A DNA stretch of 64,000 bases from Pseudomonas sp. SJZ079 (GCF_007993865.1 NZ_VIUH01000011.1:1-64000); one strand, 5' to 3'; numbered from the stretch's first letter, positions 10,201 to 17,124 are shown. The notes: a model not told the origin generated them from the sequence alone. Program-made: numbers and translations.

Positions 10201-11612
10201 GGGTGGTGGTCACCTACACCGATGACCTGGGCACGCTGGAGACGGTGACCTCGGTGGCGACGTCGGTGGTGACTAATCTAATCGTCGGCACGCCGGGGAA
10301 CGATGTGTTGAACGGTACGGCGTTCGCCGACGAAATCCAGGGGCTCGCTGGGAACGACTCGCTCTTCGGTTTCGCGGGCAACGATGTGCTCATAGGTGGC
10401 GCCGGCAATGACGTGCTCAGTGGTGGCTCTGGGGCCGATACCATGACGGGTGGCACCGGCGATGATTTCTATGTCGTCACAGATATTGGGGATGTTGTCA
10501 TCGAGCAAGCCGGCGAAGGTAACGACGTGGTTTGGACCACACTCTCCAGCTACACCCTTGGTGCCAATGTCGAGCGGCTCACCTATGGTGGCAGCGGTAA
10601 CTTCGTCGGTAACGGCAATGGGCTTGCTAACGAAATCAGGGGGGGCGTTGGGAACGACTCGCTCTTCGGTTTCGCGGGCAACGATGTGCTTATAGGCGGC
10701 GCCGGCAATGACGTGCTCAGTGGTGGTGCCGGTAACGACACCATGGCGGGCGGCACCGGTGACGACACCTATGTTGTTACTGAGGCCGGTGATGGGGTAA
10801 TCGAACAGGCTGGTGCGGGTAACGATTTGGTCTGGACCACGCTCTCCAGCTACACCCTCGGTGCCAATGTCGAACGGCTCACCTATGGTGGCAGCGGTAA
10901 CTTCGTCGGTACCGGTAATGGACTTGCTAACGAGATCAGGGGGGGAGCCGGGAACGACTCGCTCTTTGGTAGTGCGGGCAACGATGTGCTTATAGGTGGG
11001 GCGGGCAATGACTTGCTCAGTGGTGGGGCAGGAGCCGACACCATGGTGGGCGGCACTGGTGATGACTTTTATGTCGTCACCGAGGTGGGGGACGTGGTAG
11101 TTGAGCAGGCCGGTGGAGGTAACGACTTGGTCTGGACCACGCTCTCCAGCTACACCCTTGGTGCCAATGTCGAGCGTCTCCAGTTTGGTGGCGTGGGTAG
11201 TTTCAGCGGTACCGGCAATGGTCTTGCCAACGAGATCAGGGGCGGAGCTGGCAACGATATGCTCCGGGGAGGGGCCGGTGACGACATGCTAGTAGGAGGC
11301 GCTGGCAACGATTCGTTAATTGGTGGCACGGGCAACGATGTGCTTGTTGGTGGTGCCGGTGACGATAACTTCGCGTTCGGGGTGGGCTTCGGCAATGACA
11401 TTATCATGGACTTCGACGCCAACCCGGTCGGTGGCCAGGACCTGCTGAATATCGCCGCACTGGGTGTGACCGCAGCGAGCTTCGCGGCCAACGTGACCAT
11501 CGCCGATGTCGGGGCGGACACCTTGGTGTCGGTCGGCGGCGGTACCATCCGGTTGGTGGGCATCAACGATGCGACCACCATCACCCAAGCAGACTTTATC
11601 CTGGCGGTGTGA
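1278..11612 (+). CDS. Giant RTX protein with two animal-type haem peroxidase domains (MopA-like)
   Basis: This 3444-residue protein has an internal duplication with a period of about 1456 residues. Each half carries an animal haem peroxidase domain. In copy 1 the distal site is Q166, D169 and H170, with R429 and E432 and proximal H553. In copy 2 the equivalents are Q1622, D1625, H1626, R1880, E1883 and H2007. The Asp and Glu match the residues that bond haem covalently in myeloperoxidase relatives, while the myeloperoxidase Met is Asn here. Each half then has RTX calcium-binding repeats (about 900-1000 and 2355-2460) and an Ig-like module. A third Ig-like module and a C-terminal RTX block (about 3010-3400) precede the type I secretion tail. 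Such proteins include the Mn(II)-oxidising MopA of Pseudomonas and alphaproteobacteria, so extracellular peroxidase or Mn oxidation is likely but unproven. The start at 1278 is preferred over 1218 because GAGGT lies 8 nt upstream and the duplicated domain begins at once. No type I secretion genes lie in the window. Confidence 0.9.
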   Translation: MATFIKSDLEFILQQILISEAHAAGGDLLDLLPNVQVPWGMRTIDGTYNNLLTGQSGFGAADTIFPRLTPPVFNPAEAGTSYAQTSGLVIDSQPRTISNLIVDQTANNPAAVAAAAGNPGSEVVVSPGLDGVFGTADDTLVNFIPNIKPDFGLTAPFNQWMTFFGQFFDHGLDLVTKGGSGTVFMPLQPDDPLYVPGSPTNFMVLTRATNLPGPDGILGTADDIHEQENTTSPFVDQNQTYTSHPSHQVFLRAYQLNGAGAPVATGKLIVNRDLGVDGKFGTADDTEIGGMATWKVVKAQARDLLGINLTDADFDNVPLLATDQYGNFIKGAHGYPQVVIRTPGPNGILGDADDGTTLVEGNPLAPIDLTNAVRTGHQFLIDIAHNAVPVDQAGNMLTPDADGVAGGPVAAGFYDNELLDAHYIAGDGRVNENIGLTTIHHVFHSEHNRLVEVTKSTILDSSDLAFLNQWLLTPVVALPTTQAAIDALQWNGERLFAAAKFGTEMQYQHIVFEEFARTIQPQIDIFLAPNGYDTVVDPSIVAEFAHTVYRFGHSMLLETIDRLDPNFASSEIGLIAAFLNPLEFANSGPTPEEAAGAIVRGVTRQVGNEIDEFVTEALRNNLVGLPLDLAAINIARGRDTGIPSLNAARKTFYDMTHDGQLKPYISWADFVMNMKHPESLINFIAAYGTHSTITSATTLDGKRAAAMAIVLGGAGAPADRLDFLNSTGGWANDGLHAKDRDGVTTTGLGSIDFWVGGLAEQQMPFGGLLGSTFNFVFETQLEALQNGDRFYYLSRTAGLNFGTELENNSFANLVMLNTDARHLPGNIFLTPEFILEVDQSKQFNPSVIAGADGIVGTADDLPSNADPVSSNPMIPLVIRDNPNTPGPDSNYLRYTGSATVVLGGTAGDDILIAGDSDDDTLYGDAGNDRLEGGYGNDLLFGGDGDDIITDIGGDDVIHGGDGNDVIHAGNGLNLIHGGMGNDFIVTGEDISEVFAGPGNDFILGAKVNGQMAGNEGDDWIEIGSQDGAPGDNFDPFARDQIIGNDVFIGGGGFDEFIGEGGDDIMVGSQGEDRNGGMSGFDWVTYKNDTKGVFADMSFRFVNQPPLPLSNATILDRFEQIEGLSGSAFNDILLGDDADAAFIATAGAYGSVLTNIALIDGLQAFLDSMLGAGQTSFGAGNILLGGDGSDIIQGRGGDDLIDGDKWLNVRISVRANIDGTGPEIASFDSMAPMVPFMLNGTYNPGQLVIVREILSGSGGFDTAVYAGLMSEYNVTINPNGTVTVADTLINGDGTDTLRNIERLQFNDQVLVLTPGLNAEPVGQLTILDAASNTPDNTPTEGQVLRVSAAGVSDADNPGGTITGPVSYVWQFEAVPGSGIFEDIKLAFGGGFVSVTGPTFKITPDLAGFALRVRAIYTDAHGVMEQAFSAGTAPVIDVPNAPPVPLAPPANDVMNGGAGVHFIRSDLDFILDQIRIAERHAAGEDLVTLLPNVEVPYGLRTVDGSLNNLLTGQTKFGAADTVFPRLTDPVFNSAESGTSYTQTSGLVIDSQPRIISNLIVDQTNNNPAALAAAAANPGSQVVVSPGLDGIFGTADDTLVNFIPNVTPDAGFTAPFNQWMTFFGQFFDHGLDLVTKGGSGTVFIPLQPDDPLFVPGSPTNFMVLTRATNLPGPDGLLGTADDIHEHSNTDSPFVDQNQTYGTHSSQQVFLRAYALNAAGAPVATGKLIVNRDLGADGHFGTADDTVIGGMATWKVVKAQARDILGINLTDADVDNIPLLATDAYGNFIKGPHGLPQVVMKGADGIAGTADDVLVEGNLLAPIDLTNAVRTGHQFLVDIAHAAVPVFDGAGNLLPDSDSVVGLSEPGTYDNELLDAHYIAGDGRVNENIGLTTVHHIFHSEHNRLIDQTMQTVLASQDLAFLAEWLLPGTAPATLPITQAQIDALQWNGERLFQAAKFGTEMQYQHLVFEEFARKIQPLVDPFFAPNQVYDTNIDASIVAEFAHTVYRFGHSMLLETIDRLDPNFQSSEIGLIAAFLNPLEFAPGGLSPDEAAGAIVRGVTRQVGNEIDEFVTEALRNNLLGLPLDLATINIARGRDTGIPSFNAVRREFYAATGDSQLKPYTSWVDLLLNLKHPESVINFIAAYGTHAELLAADVDTLAEMRAVATALVMGGSAVINAGGVGGAERTFTANDADRMAFLNSAGAYANLANGVTTTGVDAIDFWIGGLAEKQQPFGGLLGSTFNFVFENQLEKLQDGDRFYYLNRVAGLNFATELEQNSFARLVMANTNATHLPGQIFLTPELILEVDQSKQFNPSVIAGADGIIGTADDVPGNTDPVGSNPLLPLVIRDNPATPGPDSNYLRYTGAATVVLGGTPGNDILIAGSSDDDTVYGDAGDDWIDGGYGNDTLLGGAGHDIIVDIGGDDVIHGDDGNDVIQGGPGLNLILGGYGQDFIITGEDASEAFGGPGNDFILGSRANEQDIGNEGDDWLETGTADGAPGDNFDPFGRDTVIGNDVFIGDAGPDKFNGEGGDDIMVGSGGEGDRYIGASGYDWATFKNALGGVEVDMDNILFDQVPVPGASGSILTRFQLMEGLSGSAYGDILHGDNSTPTTLAAAGAQGSVLTNIALINGLQAFLDNMLGAGQTFFDGGNILLGGDGSDIIEGRGGDDLIDGDKWLNVRISVRAGIDANGLPTGPEIATFDSMVPLIPFMMNRTYNPGQLQIVREILPGNGGFSFDTAMFTGPLANYTVVENANGTFTVTDNVGLDGTDTLRGIERLQFNDQSVVLVDGLNAEPVGLATINDSTPEVGSLLAANVVGVTDADNPGIGRVTGPVSYFWQVDRGTGVFEDITVIVLGQVTRMSGPTYRVTGDLAGLQLRVKAIYQDAHGVLETVFSTPTTAVSAVAVNDPPVGTMLISDTTPNVGQLLTATKAFTDPDGPANPVLSFQWQSGNGGVFSNIAGATTATFIPTLALTGQQLRVVVTYTDDLGTLETVTSVATSVVTNLIVGTPGNDVLNGTAFADEIQGLAGNDSLFGFAGNDVLIGGAGNDVLSGGSGADTMTGGTGDDFYVVTDIGDVVIEQAGEGNDVVWTTLSSYTLGANVERLTYGGSGNFVGNGNGLANEIRGGVGNDSLFGFAGNDVLIGGAGNDVLSGGAGNDTMAGGTGDDTYVVTEAGDGVIEQAGAGNDLVWTTLSSYTLGANVERLTYGGSGNFVGTGNGLANEIRGGAGNDSLFGSAGNDVLIGGAGNDLLSGGAGADTMVGGTGDDFYVVTEVGDVVVEQAGGGNDLVWTTLSSYTLGANVERLQFGGVGSFSGTGNGLANEIRGGAGNDMLRGGAGDDMLVGGAGNDSLIGGTGNDVLVGGAGDDNFAFGVGFGNDIIMDFDANPVGGQDLLNIAALGVTAASFAANVTIADVGADTLVSVGGGTIRLVGINDATTITQADFILAV
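10351..11250 (+). repeat. Three tandem 300-bp repeats inside the RTX block
   Basis: The sequence beginning GGAACGACTCGCTCTT recurs in exact 300-bp register at 10351, 10651 and 10951, and a fourth partial copy starts at 11251. Each unit encodes 100 residues: three GGxGxDxxx nonapeptides, a segment around DxYVVT, and a segment around LGANVERL. Units are nearly identical at the DNA level, which indicates recent expansion. Confidence 0.9.
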
Positions 11613-11681
11613 GGAGGCCACCAGAGCAGAGCTAGCCACAAGTAGATGCGGAATGCGGCGCAATGCCGTATTCCGCATTTT
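11424..11681 (+). repeat. Second copy of the RTX 3'-end direct repeat (first copy at 1-258)
   Basis: Nt 1-258 and 11424-11681 share the coding tail, the sequence after the stop (gaggaggccaccagagcaga) and the terminator stem. The pair flanks the complete giant gene in direct orientation about 11.4 kb apart. Confidence 0.85.
11646..11681 (+). terminator. Rho-independent terminator of the giant RTX gene
   Basis: A 14-bp stem (11646-11659 with 11665-11678, one G-T wobble) with a GCAAT loop is followed by a T-run. It is 33 bp after the stop codon. Confidence 0.85.
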
Positions 11682-11837
11682 GCTATCCCCCACGACCGTG
11701 GAGGGGAAATTCATCGATGCTAAAGATTCCTGGGCTGGCTGGGGGCGAGCCACGCTTCGAGTTTCAACGCGTTTAGCTTTCCAACTATTTATACCCACCC
11801 ATCTGGCAAAGGGCTGTGGCTATGATGAACCCGAGCA

Positions 11838-12155
11838 GTAGGCGCGGGTCTGCTTCCAGCAGACTGTAGGTGCCACAATATTGGTCTGGATCAATGCCGC
11901 CGGGCCGGCGATGGAGCTATCGACATAGGACGCGGTGGCCAGGTATATGATCGCGTCTGGTAGGAATTGCGCCAGAGCTACCTTGGGTTGAGCGCCGATA
12001 CTGGCCTGAAGGAACTGGTAGCGCGGGTTGTCGCCAATCAGTTATTCCAAGTAGTCGGCGTAGGTCAGCTTGTCGAGGTCGAATACCTGATGTTCGGTGT
12101 GGCGGAACAGCGCTGAGCCGATAAGATTGGCGCCGCCGGTGACCAATATCCGCAT
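11838..12155 (-). pseudogene. rmlB: Decayed 5' fragment of rmlB (dTDP-glucose 4,6-dehydratase)
   Basis: Read on the minus strand from 12155, the sequence encodes [19 protein letters not shown] and then [11 protein letters not shown], which match the NAD-binding N-terminus of RmlB-type dehydratases. An in-frame TAA follows at once. Reading continues as a recognisable LIGDNPRYQF, then PDAIIYLATASYVDSSI and IQTNI. After that, single-base indels break the frame before the segment matching TYSLLEATRAYW. Only about 105 codons remain of a roughly 350-residue family, so the gene is dead. It lies at the edge of the polysaccharide locus and probably marks an older O-antigen arrangement that used dTDP-L-rhamnose. 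Confidence 0.8.
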
Positions 12156-12179
12156 ATCGATAGCCTTATTTACTAGCGC

Positions 12180-12341
12180 TCAGGGGGAGGCAGCATGAGT
12201 GCCACGCTCGTCCTGATCTGGTGCTTGCCTGACAGCCAAGGGCAAGTGGCCGGTAGAGGAGTGTTGCAGGTGTTGCTGAACTGGCGGGCTTCCGGAAAAA
12301 GCGCCATCGGCTGATTTATCTTGAATAGCGGCCACATTCAT
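12180..12341 (-). CDS. Small hypothetical ORF, 53 residues
   Basis: An ATG-started frame of 53 codons lies between the epimerase gene and the rmlB remnant on the same strand. The product is hydrophilic and rich in Gln, His and Ser, with no recognised motif and no clear ribosome binding site. It could be a chance ORF or a remnant. Confidence 0.2.
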   Translation of the reverse strand: MNVAAIQDKSADGAFSGSPPVQQHLQHSSTGHLPLAVRQAPDQDERGTHAASP

Positions 12342-12351
12342 AGGTGGTTAC

Positions 12352-13233
12352 TCATGCCCCAGGTTGGGGAAGATCCTCCCAGGTCAGGTTGAAAGCGCGT
12401 GGGTGGAAATTGAGATCCTCGGCGGCTGCGCTGTGAGAGAAGGCCTGGTCGCGGTTCATCCGTTCTGCCATTCCGGGTGTCCAGTCACGGTAGCGGGGGA
12501 CGCGGCGTAACAGCAGCAAGGCAAAGTGAAACAGCGGTAAAGGTAGGTGCACGATCCGCGGTGGTTTTCCCAGGGCGGCGAATATTCTGCTCAGCATGTC
12601 GCGGTAGCTCAGCACTTCGGCTCCAGACAAGGTGTAAGTCTTGGCCGTGAGCGGTTTGCTCAGTGCGGCCAGGCAAGCCATCGCGACATCGTCTGCATGT
12701 ACGGGCTGACGCAACCCCAAGGCCTTGCCGAAAACCGGAAAGAAGCCCAAACGTCGGATGGTTCGAGCCATCTCGGTTACATTGCCATCCCGGCCGTGCC
12801 CATATATCAGAGTAGGGCGCAAGATGAGCCAGTCGACTCGGTGGCTTTCGGCCCAGGTCTTGAAGGCTGCTTCGCTGTCCGCCAGGTGTTGGGCCAACTG
12901 GCGCTCGCGCGGATCCGGGGAGTGATCCTTGGCAATCAGGCTGGTGGACGAAAGGGCTACTACCTTCTGCGCCCCCATGGCGGAAAGCTGCGGCAGAAGG
13001 TCAACGAGCACCCAGATGGGCAGCAGGCTGATCCAGTGGCGAATGGATTTGGCAGGCGCGGTGGTGCCTCCTGGTTGGGGAAAACGCCGCCACGCGACTT
13101 GCGCATCCGTTTCGACCTCCTGGATGGATCTGGAGAAGGCGGTAACCTGATACTGCGCACCAGCCAGCAAAGCAAGCAGGCTGCTACCCACCAGGCTGCG
13201 TGCGCCCAGAACGCCCACGCTGCCATCAGTCAT
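12352..13233 (-). CDS. NAD-dependent epimerase/dehydratase-family (extended SDR) protein
   Basis: The 293-residue product begins with a Rossmann motif (GVLGARSLVGSSLL, residues about 6-19), has STSLI and a YxxxK-like region in the middle and a PTLIYG motif typical of atypical or extended SDRs that act on nucleotide sugars or quinones. The start at 13233 is chosen because its ATG overlaps the TGA of the upstream glycosyltransferase gene (ATGA), so translation is probably coupled. A longer frame reading upstream to 13392 would overlap that gene by 160 bp and is less likely. The lack of a classical catalytic Tyr-Lys pair makes the substrate uncertain. It probably modifies or prepares a sugar for the ABC-exported glycan. 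Confidence 0.75.
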   Translation of the reverse strand: MTDGSVGVLGARSLVGSSLLALLAGAQYQVTAFSRSIQEVETDAQVAWRRFPQPGGTTAPAKSIRHWISLLPIWVLVDLLPQLSAMGAQKVVALSSTSLIAKDHSPDPRERQLAQHLADSEAAFKTWAESHRVDWLILRPTLIYGHGRDGNVTEMARTIRRLGFFPVFGKALGLRQPVHADDVAMACLAALSKPLTAKTYTLSGAEVLSYRDMLSRIFAALGKPPRIVHLPLPLFHFALLLLRRVPRYRDWTPGMAERMNRDQAFSHSAAAEDLNFHPRAFNLTWEDLPQPGA

Positions 13234-14141
13234 TGGTCTTGCCTCGTGGCCATGCGTTTCAGCAGGAGATAGCAGACGACCGCGCCAAAGCGCAGCCATA
13301 CGCCGCAAATAACTAGGCCCATCAGTAGCCCAGGGTATTGATGGCGGAAGAACTTGCGGTAGAAACGCACCATTCCACGGTGTTTGTGCCACTCGACAAA
13401 AAATGGACGGGCTGAGCTGCAGCGGCCTTTGTGATGGGTAACGCGGGCGCTAGGTTGAAAAAGGATGCGAAAGCCGGCGGCGCGGAAGCGCATACACCAG
13501 TCCAGGTCTTCGCAGTGCATGAAGTAGCCCTCATCCATGACCCCGACTCGTTCCAGGGCATGTCGGGGCACCAGCATGCATGCCCCGGAAATGGCTTCTA
13601 CCTCGACTGCAGCCGCGGGTAAAGGGGTGAGATGCAGCAAATAGTCCGAAAACAGGCGCGGATACCGCTGGGCGAGGTTGGCGAGACCGAATGCCCGGAC
13701 AAAGGTACGCCAGGGCGTAGGCACTGAACGGCGACCACCGGCTTGTTCGCTGCCATCTGCATTGAGCAGCAGGCCGCCTACCATGCCCACGGATGGATGG
13801 TCGCTGGCCGCACCCAGGAGGCTGCTCATCGCTTCGGGCGCCAATTCGCAGTCTGGGTTGAGAAACAGTAGGAAGTCCCCCTCGGCTGCAGACGTGCCCT
13901 GATTGCAAGCACGGGCGAAGCCCAGGTTGTTGTGATTGCGTATGACCTTCAGACGGGTAGCGGCAGGAATGACCTGTATCGCCCGCTCCAGGCTGTCGTC
14001 GCTGGAGGCGTTATCCACCAGAATGATTTCCTCAACCTGGTTGTTGCAACTGATCAGGCAGCGGCTCAGATAGGGGCCGGCATTGTAATTGACTATGACC
14101 ACGGAAACCCTGTTCTTCGTTTCGAGTAACTCCAAAAGCAA
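13230..14141 (-). CDS. GT2 family glycosyltransferase (WbbL/rhamnosyltransferase-like)
   Basis: The product of about 303 residues has the GT-A fold signatures of family GT2. VSVVIVNYNAGPYLSRCL lies at the start, VDNASSDDS binds the nucleotide, NLGFARACNQG follows, and FLNPDCEL is the DXD-type metal site. GYFMHCEDLDWCMR is the acceptor and catalytic ED motif near residue 215. A hydrophobic C-terminal stretch (about 270-295) could anchor it to the inner membrane. Proteins of this type often transfer rhamnose in O-antigen assembly. The exact start is unsure: TTG at 14141 sits too close to the GAGAGG motif, and TTG at 14135 has better spacing. It overlaps the epimerase gene downstream by 4 bp. 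Confidence 0.85.
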   Translation of the reverse strand: MLLELLETKNRVSVVIVNYNAGPYLSRCLISCNNQVEEIILVDNASSDDSLERAIQVIPAATRLKVIRNHNNLGFARACNQGTSAAEGDFLLFLNPDCELAPEAMSSLLGAASDHPSVGMVGGLLLNADGSEQAGGRRSVPTPWRTFVRAFGLANLAQRYPRLFSDYLLHLTPLPAAAVEVEAISGACMLVPRHALERVGVMDEGYFMHCEDLDWCMRFRAAGFRILFQPSARVTHHKGRCSSARPFFVEWHKHRGMVRFYRKFFRHQYPGLLMGLVICGVWLRFGAVVCYLLLKRMATRQDQ

Positions 14142-14345
14142 GCCTCTCTCTCAGTGGCGGTGAGTGCCGTTTAGGTGTTGTATTGAGCCTGACCTCAGGG
14201 TCCAAGCTGCCGCAGGTTGCCATGTCGAATGGCAAGCCCGGCGCCAAACTAATGTATTGAGCAGAAAATCCAATAGATGCAGGTATATGGCCAGCGGCAA
14301 CTGCGAGAGTGCTCACTCGCATCGTGTGTCGTGATCTCTACTATT

Positions 14346-14957
14346 TCAGCTATTGGATGCGTGACAATTGATGCGCGGTTGCAGTACCTCAAGGATATGT
14401 TCAACGGTCTCGCTGATATGGCGGCCCTCGGTATCCACAGTCAGGGCCGGGCTCTGCGGTGGCTCATAGGGAGAGTTGATCCCAGTGAAGTCGCGCACCT
14501 CGCCGGCGCGGGCTCGTTTGTAGAGACCTTTGATGTCACGCTGCTCACAGGTCTTCAGTGAGGTGGCTACATGCACTTCGAGGAAGGCTGCCGGGCCGAT
14601 GATCTGGTTGGCTTGCAGGCGGTCCTCACGGTAAGGCGAGATAAAAGAGGTGATGACGATCAGACCCGCCTCGTTCATCAGTCGTGCGACTTCGGCCACA
14701 CGGCGGATATTTTCGCAGCGATCCTCTGGGGAGAAGCCCAGGTCACGGTTCAGTCCGTGCCGCACATTGTCGCCATCAAGGACGAAGCAGGCGTGGCCCA
14801 TGGCGAGCAAGCGTGCTTCCAGGGCGAAGGCCAGGGTGGATTTACCGGCGCCGCTCAACCCGGTCATCCAGATGGTTGTCGGGCTCTGGCCGAAGAGGCG
14901 GCCACGCTCTTCACGGGAAACATGGCCATCTTGCCAAACGATATTTTCAGGCTTCAT
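14346..14957 (-). CDS. cysC: Adenylylsulfate (APS) kinase
   Basis: The 203-residue product phosphorylates APS to PAPS, the sulfate donor of sulfotransferases. The Walker A motif GLSGAGKST is at about residues 34-42, and DGDNVRHGLNRDLGFS with RCENIRRVAEVA forms the APS site typical of CysC. Length and motifs are complete. AAGGAT precedes the ATG at a good distance. In Pseudomonas the assimilatory APS kinase is normally fused to CysN. A stand-alone copy among glycosyltransferases and four sulfotransferase-like genes points to dedicated PAPS supply for sulfating the glycan made here. Confidence 0.93.
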   Translation of the reverse strand: MKPENIVWQDGHVSREERGRLFGQSPTTIWMTGLSGAGKSTLAFALEARLLAMGHACFVLDGDNVRHGLNRDLGFSPEDRCENIRRVAEVARLMNEAGLIVITSFISPYREDRLQANQIIGPAAFLEVHVATSLKTCEQRDIKGLYKRARAGEVRDFTGINSPYEPPQSPALTVDTEGRHISETVEHILEVLQPRINCHASNS

Positions 14958-15091
14958 TTCTTATCCTTTACTTCAGCAAAGACCGCTGCTACTGACCATA
15001 ATGTGGCCAAATGCCGGTGTTTTCGTTATCTAGGGTGGAGTCCAAAAAGAGCTACCGCAGCTACGGCGCTAGTTTTTCACTGAGCTGCATA

Positions 15092-16135
15092 TTACGGCAA
15101 CGGTTGTTTGGTGGCGTTGCGTTGGCGGCCCAAGCCTTTTTCCAGCAGGCGCCAGATGCTCATCAGGCTGGCTTTGCGTTGCGCCTGTATCTCACGGCGT
15201 TTGCGCCACATTTGTGGCAAGCCGCGGATGGCATCCCGCTTGGCGCGCAGTAAAACTCCACCACGGCCGCGACAAACATAAACCAGTGTGGTCAATAAGT
15301 TCATAAGTATGTGGGCGGGCAGCAGGAGCCAAAAGAGCGCGCCCGGCATGTTCTTCACATAGGTCCAGACCAAATTGCGATGCCCATGGTAAAGGGCGAA
15401 ATCGCTCCTCTGGCCACCGCTGGATGCTGAGCCGACGTGCAGGGCGCGGGCGTTAGGTACCAGACGGCATTGATACCCTGCGAGCCACAGGCGAAAGCCA
15501 AGATCGACATCCTCGCAGTAGCAGAAGAAGTCTTCGTCCAACCCGCCGACGGCCTGATAAATATCGCGGCGGTAGAGTGCGGTAGCGGCACAAGGGGAAA
15601 ATATCGGCCGATCCAGAAAGGCCGACTCGCTCAGCGGCTCGCCATGCCCCAGACGCCAGCACAGACCGCTGGCATGATAGGCATCGCCAATGCCATCCAG
15701 TCGCGCCGGCTCATGCGCCATCAGTGTCACCGCACCGAAACAAGCCGCCTGCGGCCAGTGCATGGTTGCCAGCAATAATTGCTCCAGGCAATCGGGCGCG
15801 AGAAAGGCGTCGGGGTTGACCAGCGCGACCCACTGACAATCCTGTAACTCGGCCATCGCCAGGTTATTGGCTCGGGCGAAGCCGAGGTTTTCTGCAGCGC
15901 GGATATAACGGGTGTTTGCGGGGCGCTTGCTTGGCAGCTCCTCGGGCGGGTTGCTGCTGGCGTTATCGATAACGATGGTTCTATGGATGGGCGCCTGTTG
16001 TTCGGCCAAGGCAGCCAGGCAGCGCTCAAGCACGTCGAAGGTATTCCAGTTGACGATAATTACACCGACCGTAGGTCTCTTGATAGAGGGGCCAGCTAGG
16101 GGGAGGCTGAAGGTGTCAGCTGAAAGGCTATCCAT
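15092..16135 (-). CDS. GT2 family glycosyltransferase
   Basis: This 347-residue enzyme has VGVIIVNWNTFDVLERCL, VIDNASSN, NLGFARANN, LVNPDAFL (DXD-type) and EDFFCYCEDVDLGFRLW, the ordered hallmarks of GT2 rhamnosyl- or other hexosyltransferases. A hydrophobic segment near residue 275 (LFWLLLPAHILMNLLTTLVYV) suggests membrane association. The ATG at 16135 is preferred to the longer frame starting at 16267, because the extra residues have no family character. The gene faces away from wzm, so the roughly 220 bp between them should carry divergent promoters. Confidence 0.85.
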   Translation of the reverse strand: MDSLSADTFSLPLAGPSIKRPTVGVIIVNWNTFDVLERCLAALAEQQAPIHRTIVIDNASSNPPEELPSKRPANTRYIRAAENLGFARANNLAMAELQDCQWVALVNPDAFLAPDCLEQLLLATMHWPQAACFGAVTLMAHEPARLDGIGDAYHASGLCWRLGHGEPLSESAFLDRPIFSPCAATALYRRDIYQAVGGLDEDFFCYCEDVDLGFRLWLAGYQCRLVPNARALHVGSASSGGQRSDFALYHGHRNLVWTYVKNMPGALFWLLLPAHILMNLLTTLVYVCRGRGGVLLRAKRDAIRGLPQMWRKRREIQAQRKASLMSIWRLLEKGLGRQRNATKQPLP

Positions 16136-16353
16136 GGTGCTAGGGTACCGGTTTTGTAGGTAATCTGTCCCAAAGTGAAGGCAAGTCGGCACTGGCTGTC
16201 TCGATCCGAGTGGGCAGACCAATACCCCCTCACCAAACCGAAGGACAGAGCAGGCAGCTTCTGGCACGATTGCAGGGTTGCGAGAAGGTGTGCGCTAGGT
16301 AGCTACTGGGTTGAGACGGACGTACCGCGTTGCACGCCACCACTTGAGAGAGT

Positions 16354-17124
16354 ATGAGAATGCAGATCCGTAACAGTATCGAATTGATTCTATATAAGGT
16401 CTATACCGACATTAAGGCTGAAGCGGCTCGGTCCTACCTGGGGCTAGTATGGTGGCTTATAGAACCGGTTCTGTATCTGTGTGCGTTCTACATCCTTTTC
16501 GTACTGGTATTACAGCGAGGTAGTTCGGACTTTGTGCCGACGTTTCTCTGTGGTGCGGTGGTATGGAAGTGGTTCGACAGCGGGCTTAAAGGTGGCAGCC
16601 ATGCGATCAGTACTCACCATGGCCTGCTTCAGCAAGTGTATGTTCCTAAATACATTTTTCCGGTAATTGCAGTGCTTGGTAGCACGGCGCGCTTCTTCCC
16701 TGTCTTTGCGTGCTTCGCAATTTTCCTGCTTCTGTACGGGTTTCCTGCACAGGTCACTTGGCTGGCTGTCCCGATAGTCATGTTGGCCCAACTGTGCTTG
16801 ATTATGGCCCTGGCATTGTTGGTGGGCGCCATCACCCCCTTCCTGCCTGACCTTAAGGTCGCAATTGACAACGGCATGCTGCTTCTGTTTTTTCTCTCGG
16901 GTGTGTTCTTTGACATTAACGAGGTACAAGAGCCTGTCAAAAGTTACTTGCTGCTCAATCCCATGGCTGGCCTGATTGACGAATACCGTAATGTCATGAT
17001 CCGTGGTGTCTGGCCGGACATGGGGCGAATTGGTCTTATCATGCTTATTTCGCTTGTGGTCGGCGGTTTTGGGCTTGTGTTTCTGAAGCAGATGGATCAC
17101 CGCTACGGAAAGGTACGCTTCTGA
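16354..17124 (+). CDS. wzm: ABC-2 type polysaccharide export permease
   Basis: The 256-residue inner-membrane protein has six predicted hydrophobic segments and the ABC-2 layout of Wzm/KpsM. The SYLGLVWWLIEPVLY motif near residues 27-41 is typical of the amphipathic gate helix region. With the next gene it forms the transporter that moves undecaprenyl-linked polysaccharide across the inner membrane. Its TGA overlaps the ATG of wzt (ATGA-type, 1-bp shared), so the two are translationally coupled. Confidence 0.93.
   Translation: MRMQIRNSIELILYKVYTDIKAEAARSYLGLVWWLIEPVLYLCAFYILFVLVLQRGSSDFVPTFLCGAVVWKWFDSGLKGGSHAISTHHGLLQQVYVPKYIFPVIAVLGSTARFFPVFACFAIFLLLYGFPAQVTWLAVPIVMLAQLCLIMALALLVGAITPFLPDLKVAIDNGMLLLFFLSGVFFDINEVQEPVKSYLLLNPMAGLIDEYRNVMIRGVWPDMGRIGLIMLISLVVGGFGLVFLKQMDHRYGKVRF

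Noticed and set aside
12547..13272. 241-codon open frame on the plus strand
   Set aside because: Antisense to the epimerase gene, which has a Rossmann motif and a coupled start.
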